Part shown: piece after piece, positions 24,853 to 32,903 of the stretch
How the letters are laid out: every line of letters begins with the position of its first letter
Numbering within the stretch: the first letter of the stretch is position 1
Assembly: GCA_016210045.1 (NCBI GenBank)
Contig: JACQUX010000007.1
Location: forward strand, 1-57,630
DNA length: 57,630 nt
From: Deltaproteobacteria bacterium
Lineage (GTDB): Bacteria > UBA10199 > GCA-002796325 > JACPFF01
Reading direction: 5' to 3'
The notes under the pieces: generated by a model
Told to the model about the DNA's origin: nothing
Database searches by the model: none
The model's input: only the letters and a program-made list of their open reading frames with translations
Translations under genes and position numbers: made by a program

Positions 24853-24972
24853 ACTGCACTAGTACATTTCACACCGGAGCAAGCGCGCCGAAGCAGCAGC
24901 GGAGACATGGCGCGCGGTAGGGATGAACGCAATGGGACCGAGCAGGGAGCATTGCGAACCAAAGGAGATCGT

Positions 24973-27273
24973 ATGGCTGCTGGACTATTCCCCGCGCCGC
25001 ATCCGATCCCAGGACGTTTCCTCAAGCACTTGCCACGGGGCGGCGTGCTCGTGCATGCCCCGCGCAGCCAACACACCATCCAATTCGGCATCCCGCCCGG
25101 CACGGTGAAAGACTCGATGTTGGCACCGGCGCCGTGGCGACCGCAGCTCTACGCCCTCGATGCCACACTGATGTTCGATGACCGCAGCGGACGCACGGCA
25201 GAGCCCGAGTTCCCCATGTATCATGGGTTTTTCATCGCCTCCGACTGCAAGGCTCCAACCCATTTCGCTATCCCACCGGCACTGCGCTCACCACTCGACA
25301 CCGTCTTGCGCACATCCTACCTCGGACCGCAGTGGCCGACTTTTTCCCGTTTGGAATTGGCCCGCGAATATCCAGGCGGCGCCGCGACCGTGGGATTTCC
25401 CGACATGCCCGCGGAACTGCGCCATTGGGCCAAGATCCCGATCGACCAGATGCGCGTGCTGCACTCGATCCCAGCGGATGGATTATTTTTTGAAGGCGTC
25501 CAACTGTTCGCGTTGGACAACGGCCGCTTCCGACTGTTCGACGCCGGACACTATCTGGGCGACCTCGACGCGGTACTCTATCGTGACGCTGCCGAAAAAC
25601 TGCCCCATGTGCCCGTCTCCGATAATGCCGCCAGCTTGGCCGCGCTGCGCGACGCGTTGGACGGCCGCGCGATGATCGTCCCGATCCATTCGAGCGACGG
25701 CTTCGATCCGACCGGAGAGACGTCGGGACATATGCTCTGGAATCGCGGACACGTCGTGCTCGTCGATCCCCCGGCGGACACGCGCGCATTCTTGCGCCAG
25801 CATGGCATTGCCGACTGGCGCGTGCGCGGCGTCCTGTTGACCCATGTCCATGGCGATCACGACAGCGGCACCCTACCCGCGCTGTTGGCGGGCGGCCGTA
25901 AGACCTTATGGACCACCGCCAGTATCCATCGCATGTGGCTCGATAAACTGGCAGCCCTGACGGCCGGCCGCTATCCGCGCGAGGGAATCGCGGGGTGGTG
26001 GGACTTCCAGCCCGTGCCGTTACTCACGCCGATCACGATCAACGGATTGCAGCTGGTCTTGCGACATGGATTTCATTCCAATATCGCGTTCGGCTACAGC
26101 GTCGTCGGACGCGACGGCGCCCCGCGTTTCAGCTTTTCCGGCGACACCTTCAACGACGCCGCCGTGTTCCAGCTCGTCACGCAAGGCGTGATTGCAGGAC
26201 CGGCCCGCGCCGCCGATATCGTCCACGCGCCAATCGCTGCCGCATTGGCCGGCGGCGTCTCCGCGCACGAGTGCGGCACGCCACCGCTCCATACTCAAAC
26301 CCCGCAACTGCAAGAGGCCTCCGCCGCTGCCGCCGCAGTCGGCGGACGCGTGGTGGCGTACCATGCCTCGCGGGCCAAACTGGCGGCCGCAGGACTGACC
26401 CCGTGGGGCGACGGCTTTGTCGGCGCCGTGGCCTTGTCGGATGAATCGGCATCCGAGTCGCCGCCGGCGCAACTCAGCACAATTCCGCTCTTTGCCGATC
26501 TTCCGGCCGACCAACTCGATCATGTGCACCGCAGAGCCACACGGCTCCATGTCGCGGCAGGACAACAGTTAACCCGGCAAGGCGCGCACGGCAGCACGTT
26601 GTATCTGTTAGTGCACGGCACGGTCGACGTCACGCGCCGGGGACGCCGCGGCTCGGTCCGACTCGCCACGCTGCATGGCGGCCTCATCGGGGAGGGCGCA
26701 TTATTGGGTGAAACCCGCAACGCCACAGTCACCGCACGGGGCCCCGTCGAAGTCTTGCGCTGGACCGTCACACGAACACTCGCGCGGGAATTGGCGGCCA
26801 TCGGTTTAGTCGATCGGATCCGCCGACTCCGCACGCACCGACAACACGCCATCCCAGGCCTGCGCCGCGCTCCGTTGTTAGCAGGCCTCGATCAAGCCGT
26901 GTTCGACGAATTATTATTGAACGGCACGCTAACTCGCGTGGCAAGCGGCGACACCGTCATTCGTCGCGGCGAAACCGACGACACCGTCTATCTGTTGCTC
27001 CGCGGAGGATTGGAAGTCGTGTCGAACGGCGACACCGACGCACCCGCCCCAGCGATCCCACTCCGCCCCGGCGCTGTCGTCGGCGAAATGGCGTTGCTCA
27101 GCCGGGGCCCGCGCACAAAAACGGTCCGCGCCGGCCGTCGCGGCGCAACATTGTTGCAAGTCCCCGGCCCCGCCATGCGCGACCTCCTCTACGCCCACCC
27201 CGCACTGGAACTGCGCCTCCAAGCACTCGCCCACAAGCGCGAATCCGCCAACGCCACCCGCACCGGGACGTAA
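24973..27273 (+). CDS. Metallo-beta-lactamase fold protein with two cyclic-nucleotide-binding domains
   Basis: A 766-residue soluble protein. The N-terminal 200 residues are unassigned. An MBL-fold domain follows with His-Val-His-Gly-Asp-His-Asp (about residues 299-305), a further Phe-Ser-Gly-Asp-Thr metal-ligand motif and a late His. Then come two tandem cNMP-binding domains (about 490-600 and 620-740), the second with Gly-Glu-Met-Ala-Leu-Leu-Ser-Arg-Gly-Pro-Arg. This suggests a hydrolase gated by a second messenger; the substrate is unknown. The ribosome site AAAGGAG lies 5 bases before the ATG at 24973. No signal peptide. Standing alone, it is divergent from ETF-QO. Confidence 0.8.
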   Translation: MAAGLFPAPHPIPGRFLKHLPRGGVLVHAPRSQHTIQFGIPPGTVKDSMLAPAPWRPQLYALDATLMFDDRSGRTAEPEFPMYHGFFIASDCKAPTHFAIPPALRSPLDTVLRTSYLGPQWPTFSRLELAREYPGGAATVGFPDMPAELRHWAKIPIDQMRVLHSIPADGLFFEGVQLFALDNGRFRLFDAGHYLGDLDAVLYRDAAEKLPHVPVSDNAASLAALRDALDGRAMIVPIHSSDGFDPTGETSGHMLWNRGHVVLVDPPADTRAFLRQHGIADWRVRGVLLTHVHGDHDSGTLPALLAGGRKTLWTTASIHRMWLDKLAALTAGRYPREGIAGWWDFQPVPLLTPITINGLQLVLRHGFHSNIAFGYSVVGRDGAPRFSFSGDTFNDAAVFQLVTQGVIAGPARAADIVHAPIAAALAGGVSAHECGTPPLHTQTPQLQEASAAAAAVGGRVVAYHASRAKLAAAGLTPWGDGFVGAVALSDESASESPPAQLSTIPLFADLPADQLDHVHRRATRLHVAAGQQLTRQGAHGSTLYLLVHGTVDVTRRGRRGSVRLATLHGGLIGEGALLGETRNATVTARGPVEVLRWTVTRTLARELAAIGLVDRIRRLRTHRQHAIPGLRRAPLLAGLDQAVFDELLLNGTLTRVASGDTVIRRGETDDTVYLLLRGGLEVVSNGDTDAPAPAIPLRPGAVVGEMALLSRGPRTKTVRAGRRGATLLQVPGPAMRDLLYAHPALELRLQALAHKRESANATRTGT

Positions 27274-27359
27274 GTCGTTGCCAGGCAAGCCGCGTTCCGC
27301 GCTGGGGCATTATCGATTCAAGAATTCACATATCCAGAAGTTTGCGAAAAACATCCAAA

Positions 27360-27416
27360 TGGGGACAGGTACCTTCAAATACCGTATCGACAATGGTTTG
27401 AAGGTACCTGTCCCCA
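27360..27416. repeat. GGGGACAGGTACC palindromic repeat, copy 1
   Basis: Perfect 20-bp inverted arms at 27360-27379 and 27397-27416 flank 17 bases. The outer 13 bases are shared with the copy at 36400-36454, while the inner part of the arms differs. This lies in a gene-free stretch (27274-27562) that holds only this repeat and a duplicated tRNA end. Confidence 0.8.
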
Positions 27417-27447
27417 CGCAAATGATGTTGTCGGACCGTCTATAGTA

Positions 27448-27579
27448 GTGAGGCGCGGGGCGGAATCCCCTCCGCGCTGCCGCGCTGCGGGGACTAGGGC
27501 GCCCACCACCCGCCTACGGCGGGCGGTGCCGGTCGCCCGTCGTCGAACCGCTCGTTGACGTGAGGCGCGGGGCGGAATC
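27448..27579. repeat. 20-bp direct repeat of the tRNA-Cys 3-prime end
   Basis: A 20-base sequence at 27448-27467 recurs exactly at 27560-27579. The second copy covers the T-arm and acceptor end of tRNA-Cys. A duplicated tRNA 3-prime end is the usual mark of integrase-mediated insertion, but only 92 bases lie between the copies and no integrase is present. A deletion remnant or a simple duplication is possible. Confidence 0.5.
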
Positions 27580-27634
27580 GAACCGCCGTGTATCGGTTTT
27601 GCAGACCGATGCATTACCACTTTGCTACCGCGCC
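27563..27634 (-). tRNA. tRNA-Cys (GCA)
   Basis: A 72-nt cloverleaf. The acceptor GGCGCGG pairs with CCGCGCC, the anticodon stem TCGGT/ACCGA holds loop CTGCAAA with anticodon GCA, and the T-arm is GGCGG-TTCGATT-CCGCC. The discriminator base is U73, the identity base of tRNA-Cys. The CCA end is not encoded. Confidence 0.95.
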
Positions 27635-27785
27635 ATTCAGCCTCCGCCGAAGCCGAACCCGCCTCTGGCGATGGCCCTCGCTTGACTCTTACGTCACGCT
27701 CTGCGATCTACTCGCGAAATTCCAGAGCAACGTCAAGAAAAAGGAATCGTCGGACGTGCCAATATGCGGAACAGACGTATGAACG

Positions 27786-27900
27786 CGCGTGGGTGGGGGC
27801 CCACACCGTGGGACGCTGGGATAGGGGGGACCCGCTCTTGCAGGAGGGAAGGGTTGCCCCTTCCCTCCTGCGTCCCACGGTGTGGGCCCCCACCCACGCG
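27786..27900. repeat. Palindromic repeat family A, copy 2 (115 bp)
   Basis: Perfect 30-bp terminal inverted repeats at 27786-27815 and 27871-27900, with an inner CAGGAGGG/CCCTCCTG hairpin. The centre matches copy 1 at 19051-19163. The downstream lipoprotein frame opens inside this element. Confidence 0.85.
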
Positions 27901-28957
27901 CCGCCGGCTCAGGCGACGATCCTTTGACATCGCACGGGTCTGCGCTCTCGCGCTGTTTTTCGCACTCTGCGGATGCGCGTCGACTCCGTCCGGGCCTGCT
28001 GCGACGAACGCGTCAACGGCTCTGACGACCACGCCAGCGGCCGGCCCCATCCCCGGGCTCACAGCCGCCAGCCTTTACGGCGTCTATTACGGCGAATGGG
28101 ACCATGCGCTACTCCAAGACGTGACCGGCAAAACGAGTCGGCGTCGCTATGACTTGCTGATCGTCCACCCCGACACCAATCTCACACCGACGCATGTCGC
28201 CACACTGCAAGCCGCCGGCATCACCGTCCTTTGCTATCTCACCGTCGGCGAAGACGACACGCTCCACACGGCCGCTGCCAGCGACGGGCGTTCCGGTCCG
28301 GCGGACGGCTACGCCAGTTGGTATTACGACGCCGACCAAAACGGCCGCCCCGACCAAAATCCCGATTGGGGATCGTATTACACCAACGCGTCCGATCCCG
28401 CGTGGCGCGCCGCGCTGCGCAGCTATCGGAACAGCGGCGACCAACATTGGTATGGCACCGACTATCTGCTGAACACGCTGCACTGTGACGGCCTCTTCCT
28501 CGACACCATCGGCACCGTTCGCCCCGCCGCCTGGGGTGGACGCTACTCCGCGGGGCTCGGCGCGATGCTCGACCTGATCGCCGAACTCCGCACGCAGCTC
28601 GGCCCCAATCGGCTGCTGGTCATCAACCGCGGTCTCTTCTATTTCGACCCCTACGACGCCGCCGCGAACCCCAACGGACTGCAAGAAATCACCCCCGCGA
28701 TGCGCGATCGACTGCGCGGCTTGATCAACGGTCTGCTCTACGAAGAATTCATGCAGGAAGAGCATCGCGATCAGTGGGCCGCGCGCCTGAATGCCGAGGC
28801 ACAACAACCTGACGGCTTCACCGTCTTCGCCCTCGACTATCTCCCCCGCGACGCAGCCTCCACCTGCGCCACCGAGCGCGCCCTCGGCTGGCTCCCCCAC
28901 CTCAGCACACCGGCACTAGACACCTTCACGCACGTGGTGAGGGAGGAGTGTCCTTGA
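27854..28957 (+). CDS. Lipoprotein with a GH114-like TIM-barrel domain
   Basis: A 367-residue protein (if the TTG start is right). A basic stretch leads into a lipoprotein signal ending Leu-Cys-Gly-Cys-Ala-Ser. A barrel-like domain follows with Leu-Leu-Ile-Val-His-Pro-Asp, Val-Leu-Cys-Tyr-Leu-Thr-Val-Gly-Glu and Cys-Asp-Gly-Leu-Phe-Leu-Asp-Thr. These Gly-Glu and Asp-x-Asp/Leu-Asp strand ends are typical of GH114/TM1410-type glycosidases. The start is uncertain. TTG 27854 has AGGAGG 6 bases upstream but lies inside palindromic repeat A; ATG 27779 is the alternative. The original start may have been displaced by the repeat. Confidence 0.65.
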   Translation: MPLPSCVPRCGPPPTRRRLRRRSFDIARVCALALFFALCGCASTPSGPAATNASTALTTTPAAGPIPGLTAASLYGVYYGEWDHALLQDVTGKTSRRRYDLLIVHPDTNLTPTHVATLQAAGITVLCYLTVGEDDTLHTAAASDGRSGPADGYASWYYDADQNGRPDQNPDWGSYYTNASDPAWRAALRSYRNSGDQHWYGTDYLLNTLHCDGLFLDTIGTVRPAAWGGRYSAGLGAMLDLIAELRTQLGPNRLLVINRGLFYFDPYDAAANPNGLQEITPAMRDRLRGLINGLLYEEFMQEEHRDQWAARLNAEAQQPDGFTVFALDYLPRDAASTCATERALGWLPHLSTPALDTFTHVVREECP

Positions 28958-28982
28958 CGCTCAGCAACGCTTTCAGTACTGG
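28954..28982 (+). promoter_or_regulatory. Promoter for tRNA-Leu
   Basis: TTGACG at 28954-28959, 17 bases, TACTGG at 28977-28982, 17 bases before the first tRNA base. The -35 box overlaps the stop codon of the lipoprotein gene. Confidence 0.5.
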
Positions 28983-28999
28983 CTCGGAGCAGATATGTC

Positions 29000-29320
29000 G
29001 CCCGGGTGGCGAAATAGGTAGACGCATGGGACTCAAATGGGATGGGTCTCCTCCGCGGCAACGCGGAGGTAATAAACTGGGTGAATTCGGGGAAGCCTAG
29101 AGCGGCGTGCCGCCGTATGGTAATCCCGAGCCGAGCTGCGAAGGGCTTTGGTTTCGCAGAAGGTGTAGAGACTAGGGGGTGAGTCCCAACAATACTCCCC
29201 CACAAGCGCCCAGCCCGCCACCGGCGGGAAGAGATAGTCCAACCCAAGAGGAAACTCTTGGATCGTTGTAAAATCCCAAGGACCGCAAGGTCCATGCCGG
29301 TTCGAGTCCGGCCCCGGGCA
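29000..29320 (+). tRNA. tRNA-Leu (UAA) interrupted by a group I intron
   Basis: Exons 29000-29033 and 29269-29320 join to an 86-nt class II tRNA. The acceptor GCCCGGG pairs with CCCGGGC, the anticodon stem TGGGA/TCCCA holds loop CTTAAAA with anticodon UAA, the long variable arm is GGACC-GCAA-GGTCC, and the T-arm is GCCGG-TTCGAGT-CCGGC. The discriminator is A. CCA is not encoded (CCG follows). Without removing the intron no tRNA can form, and the spliced junction restores a perfect anticodon loop. Confidence 0.93.
29034..29268 (+). ncRNA. Group I self-splicing intron (235 nt, IC3-like)
   Basis: The 5-prime exon ends in U and the intron ends in G. P1 forms between exon GGGACU and the internal guide GGUCUC near 29046-29051, with a U-G pair at the splice site. 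P7 forms between GACUA in 29168-29175 and UAGUC in 29234-29239. A P4-like CGGG/CCCG pairing joins the stretches near 29087 and 29124. There is no homing-endonuclease frame. The insertion point in the anticodon loop, after U34, is the one used by cyanobacterial and plastid tRNA-Leu(UAA) introns. Confidence 0.9.
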
Positions 29321-29349
29321 CCGCGTGTGGAAGATTTATTGTTGCCGCA

Positions 29350-30402
29350 TCAAGGCGTTGCGCGTTCGTCGGTTTTGGTGGGGACCATATGGGGACCACG
29401 GCCGCTGCGAGTGGGTGTGATCATGTCCAAGCAGTGCCAGCCGCTGGCGGGAAGGCCGGTCATCTCGGCAATGGTACGGGTGAGGCGTGTGCCATAGAGG
29501 GCGTGGATCAGTGGGTAAACGGACCAATCGCATTGGAGCGCGGCGCGGAACAAGAAGTGGAGCATTCTGATTGGTTCGCAGTCGAATCGGACGGCAGCAT
29601 CGTGGGCGATCCGTTCAACCACGCGGGCTTGCGGAATATACCCGCAACCGTTGACCAGCAGAAAGTCGGACTCGGTGCCATCCATGGCTGGCGGCGCTTG
29701 GAAGCCAATCAGTTCCGGTTGATGAGTGAGGACGTGGAGCACGAACTCACGCCCGATCAGCTCCGTCAATCCTTCATGCAATCCGCGGAAAAGATGCCCA
29801 TGACGAATGCCGGATTGGACAACGCGTTCGGACACGATGCAATCATCCTGACCGCACGCGTAGGAATAGAGGACGCCGGAAAGCAAATGGGCCATTTCGT
29901 GACCGGCAGTCATCAAGAATTCATTACAGGCACGGCGACAGACAATCGCCGCGCCCCACACCAAGATCGTGACACCTCCGATTTCCTCAAGCGACACCTC
30001 CGATCCGCGTTCGATTAATGCTTGGAACATCTCGATCTCGTCAGATGCGGGGGTGAGAATGCGGTCACAGGCCTCCCATCGTGCGGTGCGAACGCCGAGC
30101 TGTTCGAGAAAATATCGGGCCCCGACTTTCAGTGCCGCGACGATGCGCGCTTCTGGTGAAGCGGCTGGTGGTGGCGCAAAGGCGACCGCGAGCACGGTCG
30201 CACGACGAGTCCGGTGGGCGGTGATCGCAGCGAGATGCCGCGAAGCTGTTGGTGTGATGTACCGCTCCGGCAGGCGCAGTGGTGCAGGTGGTGTCGTGAA
30301 AGTCGGCGTTGAGGTGGCGCGTAGCAACGTGGAGAGGCGGGCTGGCGCCGTGCGACGACGCTGCATGGCCGGATGGATAGCGATGTCGAGCGCGCGGGAC
30401 AT
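29350..30402 (-). CDS. Orphan HExxH metalloprotease-like protein 1
   Basis: A 350-residue protein without a signal peptide. Residues 1-80 are basic and Pro/Thr-rich. The domain at 85-350 contains His-Glu-Met-Ala-His (168-172) and, about 40 residues later, Leu-His-Glu-Gly-Leu-Thr-Glu-Leu, which could supply the third zinc ligand as in gluzincin-type enzymes. The family was not recognised. A sigma-28-like promoter ends 7 bases before the ATG at 30402, so the mRNA should be leaderless. The protein at 32023-32880 shares both the promoter and the HExxH-then-Glu logic, with little other similarity. Confidence 0.65.
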   Translation of the reverse strand: MSRALDIAIHPAMQRRRTAPARLSTLLRATSTPTFTTPPAPLRLPERYITPTASRHLAAITAHRTRRATVLAVAFAPPPAASPEARIVAALKVGARYFLEQLGVRTARWEACDRILTPASDEIEMFQALIERGSEVSLEEIGGVTILVWGAAIVCRRACNEFLMTAGHEMAHLLSGVLYSYACGQDDCIVSERVVQSGIRHGHLFRGLHEGLTELIGREFVLHVLTHQPELIGFQAPPAMDGTESDFLLVNGCGYIPQARVVERIAHDAAVRFDCEPIRMLHFLFRAALQCDWSVYPLIHALYGTRLTRTIAEMTGLPASGWHCLDMITPTRSGRGPHMVPTKTDERATP

Positions 30403-30409
30403 GTCGTGG

Positions 30410-30436
30410 TTCTCGGCGAGTCAAAGAAAAAGTTGC
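30410..30436 (-). promoter_or_regulatory. sigma-28-like promoter, site 2 (leaderless)
   Basis: On the minus strand GCAACTTT (30436-30429), 11 bases, GCCGAGAA (30417-30410), 7 bases, ATG at 30402. The spacing is identical to the sites at 31989 and 42750. Confidence 0.65.
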
Positions 30437-30526
30437 TCGTCGCCTTGGAGCCGATACACCAATTGAATGGGCTGATTGCCACCGAGTGGCATGCGCCCGA
30501 GCCGCGCATTGAAGTGGGCGCCTCCC

Positions 30527-31168
30527 CTACTGCGCCGGAACCGGCGGTGGCGGTGTAGAGGGGGTGCCTTCACCGTTATCGGGAGGCGGTGTGGACGGGG
30601 TGCCGCCGCCTTGGCCTGAATCACCGGGCGTGCCGGGTTGATCGGGCGTCGGCGGGACACCGCTATCGTCTCCCGGAGGGAGTCCTGGGGAGTCTGGGAT
30701 GGCGGTCAGCACCGTATCGCGCCGCGGGATTGTCACCAGCGCGTGACCGGTCTGCGGAGACAATTTTAAGACTTCCAATGTGGTCATACAGCCGAGTGCT
30801 TTCGCCGGCCCCATATTTTGATCCAGCGGACTGAGGCACAGCGCGGAAGGAATCGTGGTTTGACCATCGCCGCTGGTGACATCGAAACACGCGCGTTTCG
30901 GCAGACCCTGTGTCACGAGAAATCCAGTGAGGCGATAGATACAGCCGGTGTGGAAATCCTGCACCGCGCGACACGGTTGGAGACTCACGACCAGGCCTTC
31001 ACCGGCGATGACGTCACTGTACGTACACGCCATCGGCTTCGGCGCGGGCATGGGCGGAATCGTCGGTTCCGCACTCCCGGTTCGCGCCGACCCTGCGCGG
31101 GGCATTCCGATACACCATACGGCCAAGAGCATGGTCCCCAACCACAAGATGCGATGACGCTGCGGCAT
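30527..31168 (-). CDS. Secreted cysteine-containing protein with Pro/Gly-rich tail
   Basis: A 213-residue protein with a signal peptide (about 1-28) and a central globular part with six or more cysteines. A C-terminal roughly 55-residue tail of Pro, Gly, Thr and Asp carries two Gly-Thr-Pro-Ser-Thr-Pro-Pro-Pro units, like a cell-wall- or surface-spanning linker. The ribosome site AGGAGG is 5 bases before the ATG at 31168. No family was recognised. It lies upstream of the HExxH protein 1 gene on the same strand, 124 bases away, but that gene has its own promoter. Confidence 0.6.
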   Translation of the reverse strand: MPQRHRILWLGTMLLAVWCIGMPRAGSARTGSAEPTIPPMPAPKPMACTYSDVIAGEGLVVSLQPCRAVQDFHTGCIYRLTGFLVTQGLPKRACFDVTSGDGQTTIPSALCLSPLDQNMGPAKALGCMTTLEVLKLSPQTGHALVTIPRRDTVLTAIPDSPGLPPGDDSGVPPTPDQPGTPGDSGQGGGTPSTPPPDNGEGTPSTPPPPVPAQ

Positions 31169-31312
31169 TGCGGCCTCCTGATGTTTCTCTGCTGCGTGAT
31201 CTGAACACCACTGAATACGCACGTATCACGGAATCGGGAAAAAACAACCCGGTATCTGCAGAATATGTTGCGCACGACCGGCCCTGATACGCTACACTGC
31301 CGCACAACGCTT

Positions 31313-31975
31313 ATGAATCTCCCTATGCTATTCCAGTCCGAGACGTGCGTGGTGATCGACAAGCCGGCGGGGATGCCGGTGCAGCGGCATCCACAACACC
31401 ATGCCGCAACGATTGAAGATCAAATGCCAGGATGGCTGCCGGTGCATCGGTTAGACAACGAGACTTCTGGATGCCTGTTGTTGGCAAAAACGCCGGAGGT
31501 CTATGAAATGCTGCGGGCGCAATTCGAACGGCAATTGGTCGCGAAGACCTATCTCGCCATCGTCCATGGGCTGACACCAGAGACGTTCGCTGTCGAAACA
31601 CCGATCGCGCATCATGCCCGCAAAGAACACCGCATGGTCCCGGCCGTGCCCGGCGCGCAGTTCCGCGGCCAACCGCAGGCGGCACGCACGGAAGTCACGA
31701 CGATCCACCACTATTACCCCAACGCGGCACGGCCGGTGGCACTCTCATTAGTCCGGATCGTCATCCCCACCGGAGTGCGGCACCAAATTCGCGTGCATCT
31801 GAACCTCCACGGCTTCCCGATTGTCGGCGATAAACTCTACGGCAAGCGGGTGTTACACTCACAATTCACGATGCCACGGCACTTGCTCCATGCACATCGC
31901 CTGACCTTTACGCCGCCTGAGGGCGAGGCCCCGGTCACCGCAGAGGCTCCATCCCCGGATGATTTTTCTCTTTGA
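31313..31975 (+). CDS. RluA-family pseudouridine synthase
   Basis: A 220-residue protein of the RluA family, which modifies uridines in rRNA or tRNA. The catalytic aspartate lies in His-Arg-Leu-Asp-Asn-Glu-Thr-Ser-Gly, with Asp-Lys-Pro-Ala-Gly-Met-Pro-Val upstream and Gly-Val-Arg-His-Gln-Ile-Arg-Val-His downstream. There is no S4 domain, so it is of the short RluA/TruC-like type; the target RNA is not evident. The ATG at 31313 fits the family start. Its stop lies 14 bases before the sigma-28-like promoter of the next gene. Confidence 0.88.
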   Translation: MNLPMLFQSETCVVIDKPAGMPVQRHPQHHAATIEDQMPGWLPVHRLDNETSGCLLLAKTPEVYEMLRAQFERQLVAKTYLAIVHGLTPETFAVETPIAHHARKEHRMVPAVPGAQFRGQPQAARTEVTTIHHYYPNAARPVALSLVRIVIPTGVRHQIRVHLNLHGFPIVGDKLYGKRVLHSQFTMPRHLLHAHRLTFTPPEGEAPVTAEAPSPDDFSL

Positions 31976-31988
31976 CGGCTCAAGCGAA

Positions 31989-32015
31989 GCAACTATCTCT
32001 CCGCATTGCCGATAA
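31989..32015 (+). promoter_or_regulatory. sigma-28-like promoter, site 3 (leaderless)
   Basis: GCAACTAT at 31989-31996, 11 bases, GCCGATAA at 32008-32015 (a perfect FliA -10), then 7 bases to the ATG at 32023. This is the best match of the four and fixes the start of the downstream gene. Confidence 0.7.
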
Positions 32016-32022
32016 CCACACT

Positions 32023-32880
32023 ATGGCAAGTTTGACCTCCACTGCCGGCCTTGGACGCCGCGCCACGCTGATCGATCCGTTGGCCCCACTCCGTGGGCTC
32101 CGAGTCGGTGTGCATTACGGGACGAATCGTTACGTAGAAGAACACGGTCGAGCACGGGCCAGCGTGGCATCGTTTGAGATCGTGGCGAAGACGGATCGCG
32201 GTCTCACGGTGGGACGCGACGAAATGGCGGCACGTTTTGCGGACCTATGCGCGGCCGCGACGCAGCAGACGCCGACGATTTCGTTCATTCCATTGACGCG
32301 GAGTCGCCACGCCCGCGATCCGGGCGATACGTTGCAGCGCCAAGGCTACACGCACGTATGGGACGTCACACTGGGCGGCCAAGCAGAGCGGTTCCGATTA
32401 GTCAGCGACGCAGCTAGTGCTGAAATGGTCGCGTCTGGCATGTGGCTCTACGGCGGTTTCGATGCCCGCCAGCCGTTGCATTTATTTCGCTCGTTGCGCG
32501 AATTGCGCTTCACTGCGAACGCGGACCCGACGCATTCGGATTATCTCGGCCTGCATCGCGCCGGCGTCGTCACGTGTTTTCGCACCGGCCGGAGTCGGGG
32601 TGCCATCCGGGAAACGGTGACGCATGAATTGTTCCACACCCTTTCATGGGGTGCCCGCGACAGCCGCTTGATCCCGCGCGCGCTGTGCCTGACGATGGAA
32701 TTAGACGGCGACGATCTGCAATCCGGCCCATTGCAGCGGGATAATTACGCCACTGCGCAACTCGAAGAGCAATGGGCGCAGACCGGGATGTACTGGGCGC
32801 GCCGCCAAAATGGTCGCGGCGCAATTTATCCGCATCGCTTTGCGCTGGTCGAAGCAGCACTGCGCGGCGTGTTCGGATAG
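32023..32880 (+). CDS. Orphan HExxH metalloprotease-like protein 2
   Basis: A 285-residue protein, no signal peptide. The motif Thr-His-Glu-Leu-Phe-His is at residues 200-205, and Gln-Leu-Glu-Glu-Gln-Trp at about 246-251 could give the third ligand. It is rich in Arg and Gly near the N-terminus. No family was recognised. The start was set at 32023, not the earlier TTG at 31972, because a sigma-28-like promoter lies at exactly the same distance as in two other genes. It ends TAG, so TAG is a real stop in this genome. Confidence 0.65.
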   Translation: MASLTSTAGLGRRATLIDPLAPLRGLRVGVHYGTNRYVEEHGRARASVASFEIVAKTDRGLTVGRDEMAARFADLCAAATQQTPTISFIPLTRSRHARDPGDTLQRQGYTHVWDVTLGGQAERFRLVSDAASAEMVASGMWLYGGFDARQPLHLFRSLRELRFTANADPTHSDYLGLHRAGVVTCFRTGRSRGAIRETVTHELFHTLSWGARDSRLIPRALCLTMELDGDDLQSGPLQRDNYATAQLEEQWAQTGMYWARRQNGRGAIYPHRFALVEAALRGVFG

Positions 32881-32903
32881 ACCTACGTAAGATTTCCAAC
32901 GCA

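Noticed and set aside
27375-27620. An 81-residue minus-strand frame.
   Set aside because: It overlaps tRNA-Cys and the GGGGACAGGTACC repeat.
28109-28900. A 263-residue open frame antisense to the GH114-like gene.
   Set aside because: It is a shadow frame of a high-GC gene; the sense strand has a lipoprotein signal and barrel motifs.
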